A stretch of DNA of 64,000 nt from Gluconacetobacter johannae (GCF_014174305.1 NZ_JABEQH010000021.1:1-64000); one strand, 5' to 3'. Numbered from the stretch's first letter, positions 34,655 through 48,518 are shown. The notes: generated by a model from the sequence alone, not told the origin. Translations and numbers: made by a program.

Positions 34655-35494
34655 CTGACCGCTCTCGAACCGCTGCGCGAGGTCATCGCCCGGCACGGGC
34701 TGGATGCGCGCAAGTCGCTGGGGCAGCATTTCCTGCTGGACCCGGGCATCACCACACGCATCGCCGCCCTGGCCGGCGACCTGGCGGGCCGTCATGTCGT
34801 CGAGGTCGGGCCCGGCCCCGGCGGTCTGACCCGCGCCCTGCTGGACAGCCCCGCCGAAACCGTCACGGCAGTGGAGATCGACCCGCGCGCCGTCGCCGTG
34901 ATCGGCGAACTCGCCGCCCTGTTCCCCCAGCGCCTGCGCCTGGTCGAAGCCGACGCCACCCGCCAGGACCTGGCCATGCTGTGCCCGGCGCCGCGCCAGG
35001 TCGTGGCCAACCTGCCCTACAATGTCGGAACGCCGCTGCTGGTCGGCTGGCTGCGGCAGGCGGCCCAGTGGGAACGGCTGACCCTGATGTTCCAGATGGA
35101 GGTGGCCGAACGGATCTGCGCCGCCCCGGACACGCCGCATTATGGTCGCCTGGCGGTCCTGGCGCAGTGGACCAGCGTGTGCGCGCTGGTGATGCGGATC
35201 CCGCCCGGCGCGTTCTCGCCGCCCCCCAAGGTCTATTCCGCCGTCGTCAGCCTGACCCCCCACGCGACCCAGCCCGACCCCGCCCTGTTTCGCGCCATGG
35301 AGCAGGTCACGGCCGCCGCTTTCGGCCAGCGGCGCAAGATGCTGCGCGGGGCCCTGCGCCCGCTGGGCGGCGAAGCCCTGCTGGCGGCCGCCGGCATCGG
35401 TGGCGAACGCCGGGCCGAAACGCTGGACATCACCGAATTCGACCGTCTGGCGCGCTGCCACCTTGCGCGGATCGGCGGACGCGCGGACGGCTGA
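34655..35494 (+). CDS. rsmA: 16S rRNA (adenine1518-N6/adenine1519-N6)-dimethyltransferase, probable CUG start
   Basis: KsgA; dimethylates two adenosines of helix 45 late in 30S assembly. 279 aa if read from CTG 34655. Essential N-terminal motif ARKSLGQHFLLDPG, SAM motif VEVGPGPGGLTRALL, EIDPRA, and catalytic NLPYNVGTPLL are intact. No ATG, GTG or TTG occurs in frame between the in-frame stop at 34592 and the SLGQHFL motif. A GAGGA lies 8 nt before the CTG. The first in-frame ATG is past motif I, so a non-canonical start (or a one-base indel after the ATG at 34641) is needed. Ends 6 bp from convergent cfa. Confidence 0.9.
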   Translation: MTALEPLREVIARHGLDARKSLGQHFLLDPGITTRIAALAGDLAGRHVVEVGPGPGGLTRALLDSPAETVTAVEIDPRAVAVIGELAALFPQRLRLVEADATRQDLAMLCPAPRQVVANLPYNVGTPLLVGWLRQAAQWERLTLMFQMEVAERICAAPDTPHYGRLAVLAQWTSVCALVMRIPPGAFSPPPKVYSAVVSLTPHATQPDPALFRAMEQVTAAAFGQRRKMLRGALRPLGGEALLAAAGIGGERRAETLDITEFDRLARCHLARIGGRADG

Positions 35495-35500
35495 TCCCGT

Positions 35501-36784
35501 TCAGCCCGCCTTCGCCGCCTTCCGGCGTCGGGCGGGCGCCTTGCCGCCGGTCGCCAGGGCCTCCTCGCCGGGCGGGGACGCCGCGCGTTCGGCCTCGAAC
35601 ATGTAGTCGCGCGTCAGCGGCACGGCGTCGATCGACCGGGTGATCTGAAGCTGGAAATTCATGTGCCCCTGCACCCGGAACGACAGTTCCGCGCCGACCA
35701 GATAGAATTCGAACATCCGGCAGAACCGTTCGTCATACATGGCGGCGACCCGCGCGCGGTTGGCGGCGAAGCGTTCGCGCCACAGGGCGATGGTCTTCGC
35801 ATAATGCAGGCGCAGCACCTCGCAGTCCGTGACCCACAGGCCCGATTTCTCGATCGCCGCGAAGGTCTCGCTCAGCGAGGGTGAGTACCCGCCGGGGAAG
35901 ATGTAGCGGTCGATCCAGGGGTTGGTCGATCCGGGGCCGTCATTGCGCCCGATGGAATGCAGCAGCATCACGCCGTCCTCGGCCAGCACGTCGCGCACGA
36001 TACCGAAGAACTGCCGGTAATGGCCGATTCCCACATGTTCGAACATGCCCACCGACACGATGCGGTCGTATCGCCGGGTCACCGCGCGATAATCCAGCAG
36101 TTCGAAACGAACGCGATCGGCCAGGCCTTCCTCGGCCGCGCGCCGGCGCGCGACGCCCAGCTGTTCCTCCGACAGGGTGATCCCGGTGACCCGCGCGCCA
36201 TAATCCCGCGCCAGGGTCAGCGCCATGCCACCCCAGCCACAGCCGATATCCAGGACCTCCAGGTCCGGCCGGTCCAGGCGCAGCTTGGCGGCGATGTGTC
36301 GCTTCTTGGCCTCCTGGGCCTCCTCCAGCGTCTCGTCCCCGCGCGGGAAATAGGCGCAGGAATATTGGCGGTCCCGGTCGAGGAACAGGTCGTACAGCGC
36401 GCCGTTCAGATCGTAATGGTGGGCGACGTTGCGCCGCGACCGCGACGCCGGGTTGAACTGCGTCCAGGTTCGCTTGCCGTAGCGCACCACGGCCGCGACC
36501 ATCTCGCCGACATGACCTGTCCCCATGCTGTTGGTCATCAGCAGGTCCAGCAGGTCGTACAGCGTGCAGCCGTCGGGTACGACGGCGCCGTCCATGTAGG
36601 CTTCGCCGAACGCCAGGCCGGGATTGAAGATCAGCCGGCGCTCGACCGACGGGTGCAGAATCCGCATCGCCGCCACCGGTCCCGGCGCGCCGACATAGGT
36701 ACGGCGCGTTCCGTCGGCAAAGACGACGTCCAGCCGCCCTCGGGAGATGAAACTGCGAAAGACCCTGTCGATTACGGGCGTCAT
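35501..36784 (-). CDS. cfa: cyclopropane-fatty-acyl-phospholipid synthase
   Basis: Adds a methylene from SAM to unsaturated acyl chains of membrane lipids, a stress adaptation useful in acid. 427 aa from ATG 36784 (GGAGAG just upstream). The N-terminal lipid-binding domain is followed by NVAHHYDLNGALYDLFLD, YSCAYFPRGDETLEEAQ, SAM motif VLDIGCGWGGMAL, GITLSEEQL, SVGMFEHVGIGHY and HSIGRNDGPGSTNPWIDRYIFPGGY. A basic Ala/Lys tail closes the protein. The start codon lies 97 bp from the rplI terminator. Confidence 0.96.
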   Translation of the reverse strand: MTPVIDRVFRSFISRGRLDVVFADGTRRTYVGAPGPVAAMRILHPSVERRLIFNPGLAFGEAYMDGAVVPDGCTLYDLLDLLMTNSMGTGHVGEMVAAVVRYGKRTWTQFNPASRSRRNVAHHYDLNGALYDLFLDRDRQYSCAYFPRGDETLEEAQEAKKRHIAAKLRLDRPDLEVLDIGCGWGGMALTLARDYGARVTGITLSEEQLGVARRRAAEEGLADRVRFELLDYRAVTRRYDRIVSVGMFEHVGIGHYRQFFGIVRDVLAEDGVMLLHSIGRNDGPGSTNPWIDRYIFPGGYSPSLSETFAAIEKSGLWVTDCEVLRLHYAKTIALWRERFAANRARVAAMYDERFCRMFEFYLVGAELSFRVQGHMNFQLQITRSIDAVPLTRDYMFEAERAASPPGEEALATGGKAPARRRKAAKAG

Positions 36785-36880
36785 TGGCGGCTCTCCATGC
36801 AGGTCGCGTGGCAAACATGACCGCTGGATGACGATCCGTAAAGAACCGGAATCGGGACTTTCCCCTGCCTTTCCAAAGAC

Positions 36881-36914
36881 AAAGGCCCGGGGGAGCATCC
36901 TCCCCCGGGCCTTT
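36881..36914 (-). terminator. perfect 15-bp hairpin terminating rpsF-rpsR-rplI
   Basis: AAAGGCCCGGGGGAG (36881-36895), a CATC loop, then the exact complement CTCCCCCGGGCCTTT (36900-36914). On the minus strand it lies 44 bp after the rplI stop; the stem ends in UUU and is followed by GUCUUUGG, fitting an intrinsic terminator. Symmetry means it could also stop transcription from the plus strand. Confidence 0.85.
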
Positions 36915-36958
36915 GCAACCGTCTGCCGCGCGAAGCGCGCGGCAGAATGTCCGATGGA

Positions 36959-37531
36959 TCAGGCTTCCGCCGCGTCCTCGGCCACCGTCTCCTCGACGAG
37001 GGCTTCCTCGACGAAGCCCGACGGCTCGTCGTCCTCGACGCCGATGGCCTCGCCGCGCGCCTGGCGCTCGGCCTCTTCTTCCGAACGGGCCACGTTCACG
37101 GTGACGGGGATCGACACTTCCGGATGCAGGGCAACGCGGACCTCATACAGGCCAAGCTGCTTGATCGGATCGGCCAGCACCACCTGCGAACGCGCGACGG
37201 TCAGGCCGGCGGCGGTCGTCGCCTCGGCGATGTCGCGGGTCGTGACCGACCCGTACAGGCTGCCGCTGTCGCCGGCCTGGCGGATCAGCACGACGACCAG
37301 GCCGTGCATCCGCTCGGACAGGCGCTCGGCCTCCTCGCGACGCTTGATGTTCAGCGCCTCAAGCTGCACGCGCTCGCGCTCGAAGCGCTCGCGGTTCAGG
37401 GCGTTGGCGCGAATGGCCTTGCCCTGCGGCAGCAGGTAGTTGCGCGCGTAACCCGGCTTGACCTTCACGATCTCGCCCATCTGGCCCAGCTTCTCGACGC
37501 GCTGGAGCAGGATCAGTTCTACTGCGGACAT
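36959..37531 (-). CDS. rplI: 50S ribosomal protein bL9
   Basis: 190 aa. The N-terminal domain reads [37 protein letters not shown] (family signature), then the connecting helix and a C-terminal RNA-binding domain through [19 protein letters not shown]. It carries an acidic C-terminal extension of about 35 residues ([19 protein letters not shown] and on), longer than E. coli bL9 (149 aa). Third gene of the rpsF-rpsR-rplI operon. Confidence 0.98.
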   Translation of the reverse strand: MSAVELILLQRVEKLGQMGEIVKVKPGYARNYLLPQGKAIRANALNRERFERERVQLEALNIKRREEAERLSERMHGLVVVLIRQAGDSGSLYGSVTTRDIAEATTAAGLTVARSQVVLADPIKQLGLYEVRVALHPEVSIPVTVNVARSEEEAERQARGEAIGVEDDEPSGFVEEALVEETVAEDAAEA

Positions 37532-37542
37532 GACCTGTCTCC

Positions 37543-37818
37543 TCAGCCGACGATATAGGGCAGAAGGGACAGGAAGCGGGCCCGCTTGATCGCCTGGGCC
37601 AGCTCACGCTGCTTCTTCGCGGACACCGCGGTGATGCGGCTGGGGACGATCTTGCCACGCTCGGACAGGAAGCGGCTCAGCAGGCGCACGTCCTTGTAGT
37701 CGATCTTCGGCGCGTTCGGGCCGGAGAACGGGCAGGACTTGCGACGGCGATAGAACGGCCGGCGGGCGCCCACGGCCACGCGGCGGGCGGCGGGATTGAT
37801 CTCGGTGGTGTCGGACAT
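37543..37818 (-). CDS. rpsR: 30S ribosomal protein bS18
   Basis: 91 aa. [26 protein letters not shown] and [43 protein letters not shown] cover the whole conserved protein. The single Cys fits the family. Lies 6 bp after rpsF and 11 bp before rplI. Confidence 0.98.
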   Translation of the reverse strand: MSDTTEINPAARRVAVGARRPFYRRRKSCPFSGPNAPKIDYKDVRLLSRFLSERGKIVPSRITAVSAKKQRELAQAIKRARFLSLLPYIVG

Positions 37819-37824
37819 GGATTC

Positions 37825-38316
37825 TTACTCCGCTTCGCCGTCGGTGTCGCGCGCGTCTTCACGCTCGCCGCGCGCCCGGAACTCCTCGCGATCGTCGTAG
37901 CTGCGACGGCCACCGCCGCCACCGCTGCCGCCGCGTCCGCTCTCGAACCGGCCAGCGGGCTTCGGACCACGGAAGCCGCGCTCGCGCTCGTCGCCCTTGC
38001 GGGACAGGATCACGGACGGCGCCTCGTCGATCTCGTCGACGCGCAGGGTCAGGACGCGCATCACGTCCTCGTTCAGGCTCAGCTGACGCTCGATTTCCTT
38101 GATCGTCTCGGACTTCGCATCGAGACCCAGAAGCATGTAATGCCCCTTGCGGTTCTTCTTGATGCGATAGGCCAGGCTGCGCAGGCCCCAATATTCGCGC
38201 TTCTTGACGGCGCCGCCTTCGGCTTCCAGCAGGCTGGCGATCCCGTCGGCGACGGCCTCGACCTGCTGCTGCGACACGTCATTACGCGCGATGAACACAG
38301 TTTCATATAACGGCAT
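37825..38316 (-). CDS. rpsF: 30S ribosomal protein bS6
   Basis: 163 aa. MPLYETVFIARNDVSQQQVE, REYWGLRSLAYRIKKNRKGHYMLLGLDAKSE and NEDVMRVLTLRVDE are standard bS6 features. The C-terminal ~60 residues form a Gly/Arg/Asp-rich tail (GRGGSGGGGGRRSYDDREEF) of the kind seen in long alphaproteobacterial S6 proteins. First gene of the operon, with a GGGAG ribosome site and a structured leader. Confidence 0.98.
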   Translation of the reverse strand: MPLYETVFIARNDVSQQQVEAVADGIASLLEAEGGAVKKREYWGLRSLAYRIKKNRKGHYMLLGLDAKSETIKEIERQLSLNEDVMRVLTLRVDEIDEAPSVILSRKGDERERGFRGPKPAGRFESGRGGSGGGGGRRSYDDREEFRARGEREDARDTDGEAE

Positions 38317-38371
38317 GGGAACTCCCTTCGGATAAAATCAACCCGACCGCGCCGGACACGGTCCGCACGGC

Positions 38372-38420
38372 GCCCCTCCCGTGGGGCATGGGTATAGCCG
38401 GGGCGATGCCGCGCCCCGGC
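38372..38420 (-). promoter_or_regulatory. structured leader upstream of rpsF
   Basis: Two hairpins precede rpsF: GCCGGGGCG/CGCCCCGGC (38397-38405 with 38412-38420, 9 bp, 6-nt loop) and GCCCC/GGGGC (38372-38376 with 38383-38387). S6:S18 complexes bind a leader hairpin in many bacteria to repress the operon. A short GC hairpin with CCG-type loop could be formed just upstream (about 38340-38370), but I cannot confirm the motif. Confidence 0.35.
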
Positions 38421-38479
38421 AGGGAAGGAGGGGTGTGAAGCACGAACCCCGCCCCGCCACAAGGAAAAACTATGCCACG

Positions 38480-38495
38480 GGCCGAAAAATCGGCC
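38480..38495 (-). terminator. weak hairpin after the GNAT gene
   Basis: GGCCGA-AAAA-TCGGCC on the plus strand, i.e. GGCCGA-UUUU-UCGGCC in the minus-strand transcript, beginning immediately after the GNAT stop codon. A U-run (AGUUUUUCC) occurs about 12 nt further on. It would end the yqeY-dnaG-rpoD-GNAT transcript before the ribosomal operon. Confidence 0.45.
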
Positions 38496-39074
38496 TCAGA
38501 GGCGCAACGCGGCGGGAACGACCAGCCCCAGCGCGTCGGGAATGTCCCAGATTTCGCGCATGGTGCGGACCTGCCGGAAGCCCGCGCGCACATAGGCGTC
38601 CAGCGCACGCGGATGGTCGGCCGAGCAGGTATTCACCCGCACGCTGGCCGGCTGGAACGCCCAGGCGGCGTCGATCGCGGCGCGCAGGAAGGCCCGCCCC
38701 ACCCCGCGCCCGATCTGGTCGGGCATCAGGCCGAAATAGGCCAGGTTCACCTCCCCGGCCACGCGGCAGTCCAGTTCGAAGAACCCGGCGATCCGCTCGC
38801 CCTGCCACAGCACGTTCACCCCGATGGCGGGGTCGCGCAGCAGCGCCCCCAGTTCGGCGTCCGGCATCGTCCGGCGCAGCCACCAGCAGTAATCCTGCCC
38901 GACCCCGTCATACAGGCGGCGATAGAACGCGATGTCGGGGGCCGGATGGCGGACGATGCGATACCCGTCCGGCAGCGCCGGCGCCGGGCCGGCGGGCGGA
39001 CGGTCCATGCACAGGAACGTCACGACCACCGCCGCGCGGGTGGTCGGCCCGGTGGTCCGGTTCAGGGCGCCCAT
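38496..39074 (-). CDS. GNAT family N-acetyltransferase
   Basis: 192 aa. The acetyl-CoA-binding region is [27 protein letters not shown] (R/Q-x-x-G-x-G/A motif as QIGRGVG), followed by [26 protein letters not shown]. The substrate is unknown. It starts 9 bp after rpoD and is probably co-transcribed. An internal ATG near 39008 ([10 protein letters not shown]) is an alternative start that would drop an unconserved leader. Confidence 0.88.
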   Translation of the reverse strand: MGALNRTTGPTTRAAVVVTFLCMDRPPAGPAPALPDGYRIVRHPAPDIAFYRRLYDGVGQDYCWWLRRTMPDAELGALLRDPAIGVNVLWQGERIAGFFELDCRVAGEVNLAYFGLMPDQIGRGVGRAFLRAAIDAAWAFQPASVRVNTCSADHPRALDAYVRAGFRQVRTMREIWDIPDALGLVVPAALRL

Positions 39075-39083
39075 GAGACCGGA

Positions 39084-41045
<1,962 letters not shown>

Positions 41046-41258
41046 CGCCTGCCTAATCCCTACCTGCTACGCTGCCGCGGCGTCCGCCCCGCGACGACAT
41101 GAAGGCCCGTTCCGGCATGCCGGCGCCGCGCCCATGGGACATGGCGCGCGAACGGACACGAAACGGCCATTCTATCGCATCTGACAATTTACAGTGTCGT
41201 GCAGGTGGTCGATTCGAGCGGTGAAGTCAAGGGCCGGCGCCCCGCGGCACGAAAAACC

Positions 41259-43100
41259 TCAGCCTGCGTCCGGGTCGATTTCGCCGCGCCGCAGGGCCTC
41301 CCACGCCAGCAGGCGCGTACGCAGGCTGCTCCAGGCCCGTTCGTCCAGCGTGCCGGTGCACAGGCGCTCGGTATCGGCGCGGATGTCCTCGCCGAACTGC
41401 CGGACATTCAGCAGCGCGTAGAAATGCCACCATTCCTGGCCGACCTCAACGTCCATCAGGCTGTCCGGCGCGCTCACCGACAGCGGCATCGGCTGGGTGG
41501 CCAGCGCGGCCTCGCGTTCGTCGCGCAGGCCGGCCGCGTCCAGGCCGGCGGCCAGCGCGCCCGCATCCGGCAGGTCGCCGGCGGCCGCCAGGTCCATCAG
41601 CCCGGCGCGCACCCGCGCCAGCCCCGCCGGCAGGTCCAGCCGGCAATAGGCGTCCTCGACCTCCGGCAGCAGGTTCGGATGGCGCAGCAGGATGGCGGTC
41701 AGGATACGCATGCGCTCATGCATCGTCGCCTGCGCGTCCAGCGGCGGGCGTTCCGCGATCCGGACCGGGCGCGGCGCGGCGCCCGCGCCCTTGCCCCCTC
41801 GCCCCCCCTGGCCGGGACGACGGCGGAAGGTCTCGAAGAACCGGTCCAGCAGGGTGCTGCGATATTCCGCCGCCAGCCCCTTGTCGCCGATCAGGGCGGC
41901 GGCCTCGGTCAGGCGGCGACGCAGCGCCGCGCGCTGTTCCGGCCCCGGATCGCGCACGCCTTCGGTCAGCAGGTCGAACAGCACCTCGCCCACCGGCCGG
42001 GCGCCCTCCAGCAGGGTCGCGACCGCCCGCCCGCCCTGGCGGCGCAGCAGGCTGTCCGGGTCCTCGCCCTCCGGCAGGGCGCAGAAGCGCAGCGTCCGGT
42101 TCAGGTCCAGCAGCGGCAGCCCGGTTTCCGCCGCCTTCACCGCCGCGCGCCGCCCGGCCGCGTCGCCGTCGAAGCACAGGACCGGCGCGGCCGACACCTG
42201 CCACAGGGCCTCCATCTGCTCGGGGGTCAGGGCGGTGCCCAGCGGCGCCACGGCGCCGGGAAAGCCGCCCTGGTGCAGGGCGATGACGTCCATGTACCCC
42301 TCGACCACCACCAGCTCGACCGGCGGCGCTCCCCGTGGGCGGGCCGCCCGCACCGCCGTCCGGGCACGATCGAGTCCGAACAGGGTCCGCCGCTTGGAAA
42401 ACAGCGCGGTCTCGGGGCCGTTCAGATATTTCGGCTGCCCGTCGCCCAGGATCCGCCCGCCGAACGACACCAGCGCGCCGCGCCGGTCGCGAATCGGAAA
42501 GGTCACGCGGTTGAAGAACAATTCGCCCTTCGGCCGCCCGTCCTCGTCCAGCCGCATCAGCCCGGCCTCGGCCATCAGGCCGGGCGCGATGCCCTGCGCC
42601 TGCAATTCGGCCAGCACCCCGCCCCGCCCGTCGCCCGACCAGCCCAGGCCGAAACCCGCGATCGTCTCGTCGGTCAGCCCCCGGTCGCGCAGATAGGCCA
42701 GGCCCGCGCGCCCCTCCGGCGCGTGCAGGCGCCGGGCCCACGCGGCCTGCACGGCCTCCAGCACATCGGACAGGGTCCTGGAGCGTTGCTCGGCCTGGCG
42801 CTGGGCGGGGCCGGGGCGCGGCACCTCCAGCCCGGCCTCGCCCGCCAGTTCGGCGACCGCCTCGGGGAACGAACGGCCTTCGCTCTGCATGACGAAGGAA
42901 ATGACGTCGCCATGCGCGCCGCAGCCGAAGCAGTGGAAATGATCGTCATAGACATAGAAAGAGGGCGTCTTTTCCCCGTGGAAAGGGCAGCACGCCTTCC
43001 AGTTCCGTCCCGAACGGGCCAGCTTCGTCCGCCGCCCGATCACCGAGGCGATGGGCGTGCGGGCGCGAAGCTCCTCCAGGAAGGCGGGATCGAGGGCCAA
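41259..43100 (-). CDS. dnaG: DNA primase
   Basis: Synthesises RNA primers at the replication fork. 613 aa from TTG 43100 (MALDPAFLEELRARTP, the usual N-terminus); an ATG at 43154 would add 18 residues and overlap yqeY by 47 bp. CHC2 zinc finger CCPFHGEKTPSF...HCFGCGAHGD near residues 35-65. TOPRIM motifs VEGYMDVIALHQ and CFDGDAAGRRA in the middle. A DnaB-interacting helical domain forms the C-terminus. Seven bp from the yqeY stop. Confidence 0.96.
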   Translation of the reverse strand: MALDPAFLEELRARTPIASVIGRRTKLARSGRNWKACCPFHGEKTPSFYVYDDHFHCFGCGAHGDVISFVMQSEGRSFPEAVAELAGEAGLEVPRPGPAQRQAEQRSRTLSDVLEAVQAAWARRLHAPEGRAGLAYLRDRGLTDETIAGFGLGWSGDGRGGVLAELQAQGIAPGLMAEAGLMRLDEDGRPKGELFFNRVTFPIRDRRGALVSFGGRILGDGQPKYLNGPETALFSKRRTLFGLDRARTAVRAARPRGAPPVELVVVEGYMDVIALHQGGFPGAVAPLGTALTPEQMEALWQVSAAPVLCFDGDAAGRRAAVKAAETGLPLLDLNRTLRFCALPEGEDPDSLLRRQGGRAVATLLEGARPVGEVLFDLLTEGVRDPGPEQRAALRRRLTEAAALIGDKGLAAEYRSTLLDRFFETFRRRPGQGGRGGKGAGAAPRPVRIAERPPLDAQATMHERMRILTAILLRHPNLLPEVEDAYCRLDLPAGLARVRAGLMDLAAAGDLPDAGALAAGLDAAGLRDEREAALATQPMPLSVSAPDSLMDVEVGQEWWHFYALLNVRQFGEDIRADTERLCTGTLDERAWSSLRTRLLAWEALRRGEIDPDAG

Positions 43101-43107
43101 GGCCGCG

Positions 43108-43566
43108 TCAGGCGGCCAGCAGGGACTTGACCACCGCGCTGGCGCGGCCGGCATCCAGCACCGCGCCGAAACGGGTCTTCAGCTCGGCCATGACGCGGCC
43201 CATGTCCTTCATGCCCGTGGCGCCCACGCCGGCGATCGCCTCGCGCGCCGCCGCCTCCAGCGTCGCCGCATCCAGTTCGGCCGGCAGGTAGGCGCGGATC
43301 GTCGCGATCTCGGCCTCCTCCTTCTCGGCCAGTTCGGCCCGGCCGCCCTGGCGGTACAGCGTGGCCGATTCGACGCGCGACTTAATCATGCCGCGCAGGG
43401 CGGCCACCACCTCGTCATCGTCGATTTTGTCCACACCACGGGGCCGGGCGGCGATGTCGGCATCCTTTATTTTCGCCGAAATCATCCGCAGCGTGCCGAC
43501 GCGCCCGGCGTCACCCGCCTTCATCGCCGCCTTGAGGTCATCCATGAAACGCGCGCGCAGCGACAT
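43108..43566 (-). CDS. GatB/YqeY domain protein
   Basis: 152 aa, with the whole protein consisting of the YqeY fold found as the tail of GatB: RARFMDDLKAAMKAGDAGRVGTLRMISAKIKDADI, VVAALRGMIKSRVES, AEIATIRAYLPAELD and GATGMKDMGRVMAELK. Possibly tRNA-binding, function not settled. ATG 43566 has AGGAGA upstream. First gene of the dnaG-rpoD operon, divergent from carA. Confidence 0.93.
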   Translation of the reverse strand: MSLRARFMDDLKAAMKAGDAGRVGTLRMISAKIKDADIAARPRGVDKIDDDEVVAALRGMIKSRVESATLYRQGGRAELAEKEEAEIATIRAYLPAELDAATLEAAAREAIAGVGATGMKDMGRVMAELKTRFGAVLDAGRASAVVKSLLAA

Positions 43567-43612
43567 GATCCCGTATCTCCTGCAAATCCGGCGGCCGGTG
43601 GGACCGCCCGCG

Positions 43613-43666
43613 CGGAATATTCTTCCCACATCTTCCGTCCGAAACCGGGTGGGAATTTTCTTCCCA
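43613..43666. promoter_or_regulatory. two near-identical dyad operators between yqeY and carA
   Basis: GGAATATTCTTCCCA (43614-43628) and GGAATTTTCTTCCCA (43652-43666) are direct copies with one mismatch, 38 bp apart. Each is also a dyad: GGAA-N5-TTCC and TGGGAA-N5-TTCCCA (43650-43666). A looser relative, GGAAAAATTCTCCA (43702-43715), covers the carA start region. The AT-rich sites stand out in a GC-rich region. They are good candidates for binding by the HTH domain fused to CarA. Confidence 0.6.
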
Positions 43667-43714
43667 GCCCCTCCGGACGCTGGTAGGAGATAATCCCGGA
43701 AGGAAAAATTCTCC

Positions 43715-45121
43715 ATGCCGATGACGGTTGAAAACATCATTGAACGCCTGGGCGGCGCGGACAACGCGGCCCGCCTGGCCGGCGTCAGCACCGAAGCCAT
43801 CCGCAAATGGCGACAGGCCCGTGCGATTCCACCCAAGCACTGGACGGTCATCCTGCGCCAGACCGGCCTGGCCCTTTCCGACCTGCAACCCGACAGCGCG
43901 TCCGACCGAGCGGAGACCCAGATGACTGCCTCCCCCCCTTCCGCCCCCAGCGCCGCGCCGCCGGCCGGCGCCACCGCCGCCCTGGTCCTGGCGGACGGCA
44001 CCGTCCTGTGGGGGCGCGGATTCGGCGCGCACACACCCGCCCAGGGCGCCGCGATCGGCGAGCTGTGCTTTTCCACCGGCATGACGGGGTATCAGGAAAC
44101 ACTGACCGACCCGTCGTTCGCCGGCCAGATCATCACCTTCACCTTCCCCCATATCGGCAATGTCGGCACCAATGACGAGGACGACGAGGCCGCGCGCATC
44201 GCCGCCCGGGGCCTGGTGGTCAAGCAGGACCTGACCGAACCCGCAAGTTGGCGCGCCGCCCGGCCGCTCGGCGCCTGGCTGGCCACGCAGGGGGTGCCGG
44301 GCATCTGCGGCGTCGATACCCGCGCCCTCACCCTGCGCCTGCGCGCCGGCGGACCGCAGACCGCCATCCTGGCCTATCCCGCCGACGGTCTGTTCGACCT
44401 GGACGACCTGCGCGCGCGGGCCGTCGCCTGGCCGGGGCTGGAGGGCATGGACCTGGCGAAGGACGTCACCTGCGCCGCCGCCTATTCCTGGGACCAGGGC
44501 ACCTGGACCTGGCCGCACGGCACGCAGGCGCCGCCCGCGCGTCGCCGCCGCGTCGTCGCGGTCGATTACGGGGCCAAGCGCAACATCCTGCGCTGCCTGG
44601 TCAGCGCCGGATGCGACGTGACCATCGTCCCGGCCACCGCGACGGCAGCGGAAATCCTGTCCCACGACCCCGAGGGCGTGTTCCTGTCGAACGGCCCCGG
44701 CGACCCGGCGGCGACCGCCGCATACGCCGTGCCGGCCATCCGGGGCGTGCTGGACGCCGGCAAGCCGGTCTTCGGCATCTGCCTGGGCCACCAGCTTCTG
44801 GCCCTGGCGCTGGGCGCACGGACCTACAAGCTGGCGCGCGGCCATCGCGGCGCCAACCAGCCGGTCAAGGACCTGTCCACCGGCCGGGTGGAGATCACCA
44901 GCCAGAACCACGGCTTCGCAGTGGACGAGGCCAGCCTGCCCGAAGGCGTGCGCGTGACGCACACCAGCCTGTTCGACGGATCGAACGAAGGCCTCGCCTC
45001 GGACCGGCTGCCGGCTTTCTCGGTCCAGTACCACCCCGAGGCCAGCCCCGGCCCGTCGGACAGTTTCTACCTGTTCGAACGCTTCGTCGCCCTGATCGAC
45101 CGCACCACCCCGACCGCCTGA
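43715..45121 (+). CDS. carA: carbamoyl-phosphate synthase small subunit with N-terminal HTH domain
   Basis: Glutaminase subunit supplying NH3 to CarB for arginine and pyrimidine synthesis. 468 aa from ATG 43715 (strong GGAAGGA site). Residues 1-60 form a helix-turn-helix ([36 protein letters not shown]), not part of CarA. The enzyme proper begins about residue 84 ([19 protein letters not shown]), with [32 protein letters not shown] (catalytic Cys about 356) and [11 protein letters not shown]. An in-frame ATG at 43922 with GGAG 6 nt upstream would make a normal 399-aa CarA. The HTH resembles the small domain named 'carph-isopro' (recalled, unchecked). Confidence 0.93.
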   Translation: MPMTVENIIERLGGADNAARLAGVSTEAIRKWRQARAIPPKHWTVILRQTGLALSDLQPDSASDRAETQMTASPPSAPSAAPPAGATAALVLADGTVLWGRGFGAHTPAQGAAIGELCFSTGMTGYQETLTDPSFAGQIITFTFPHIGNVGTNDEDDEAARIAARGLVVKQDLTEPASWRAARPLGAWLATQGVPGICGVDTRALTLRLRAGGPQTAILAYPADGLFDLDDLRARAVAWPGLEGMDLAKDVTCAAAYSWDQGTWTWPHGTQAPPARRRRVVAVDYGAKRNILRCLVSAGCDVTIVPATATAAEILSHDPEGVFLSNGPGDPAATAAYAVPAIRGVLDAGKPVFGICLGHQLLALALGARTYKLARGHRGANQPVKDLSTGRVEITSQNHGFAVDEASLPEGVRVTHTSLFDGSNEGLASDRLPAFSVQYHPEASPGPSDSFYLFERFVALIDRTTPTA

Positions 45122-45132
45122 AAGCCGAGCCC

Positions 45133-48387
<3,255 letters not shown>

Positions 48388-48400
48388 GCGTACCGCACCG

Positions 48401-48442
48401 ACGCCGGGGCGGGGACCGGTCCTCCGGCCCCTGCCCCGGCGT
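48401..48442 (+). terminator. large GC hairpin after carB
   Basis: Arms ACGCCGGGGC (48401-48410) and GCCCCGGCGT (48433-48442) pair perfectly over 10 bp; inside, GGGG/CCCC and CCGG-TCCT-CCGG extend the stem. It lies 13 bp after the carB stop. No immediate U-run follows, though a TTTTT occurs 30 nt later, so it may act as an mRNA 3'-end stabiliser or Rho-assisted terminator. Confidence 0.55.
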
Positions 48443-48481
48443 GCTCGGTCTATGCGGGATGCTCTTGTGGCAATTTTTCAA

Positions 48482-48499
48482 GTCAGTCGCATGACTGAC
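48482..48499 (+). promoter_or_regulatory. hairpin/dyad in the greA leader
   Basis: GTCAGTC-GCAT-GACTGAC, a perfect 7-bp dyad, ends 19 nt before the greA TTG start. It could be an operator or a leader hairpin; E. coli greA is known to have a regulatory leader, but no sequence relation is claimed. Confidence 0.35.
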
Positions 48500-48518
48500 C
48501 TTCACCCGGGGATGCGCC

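Noticed and set aside
41046-41258. rpoD promoter between dnaG and rpoD
   Set aside because: TTGTCA and TAGAAT hexamers occur on the minus strand but only 7 bp apart; no correctly spaced pair, so not reported.
44248-45132. Upstream in-frame extension of carB through carA
   Set aside because: Out of frame with the clear CarA protein and of shadow composition; carB has a good ATG at 45133 beginning its conserved N-terminus.
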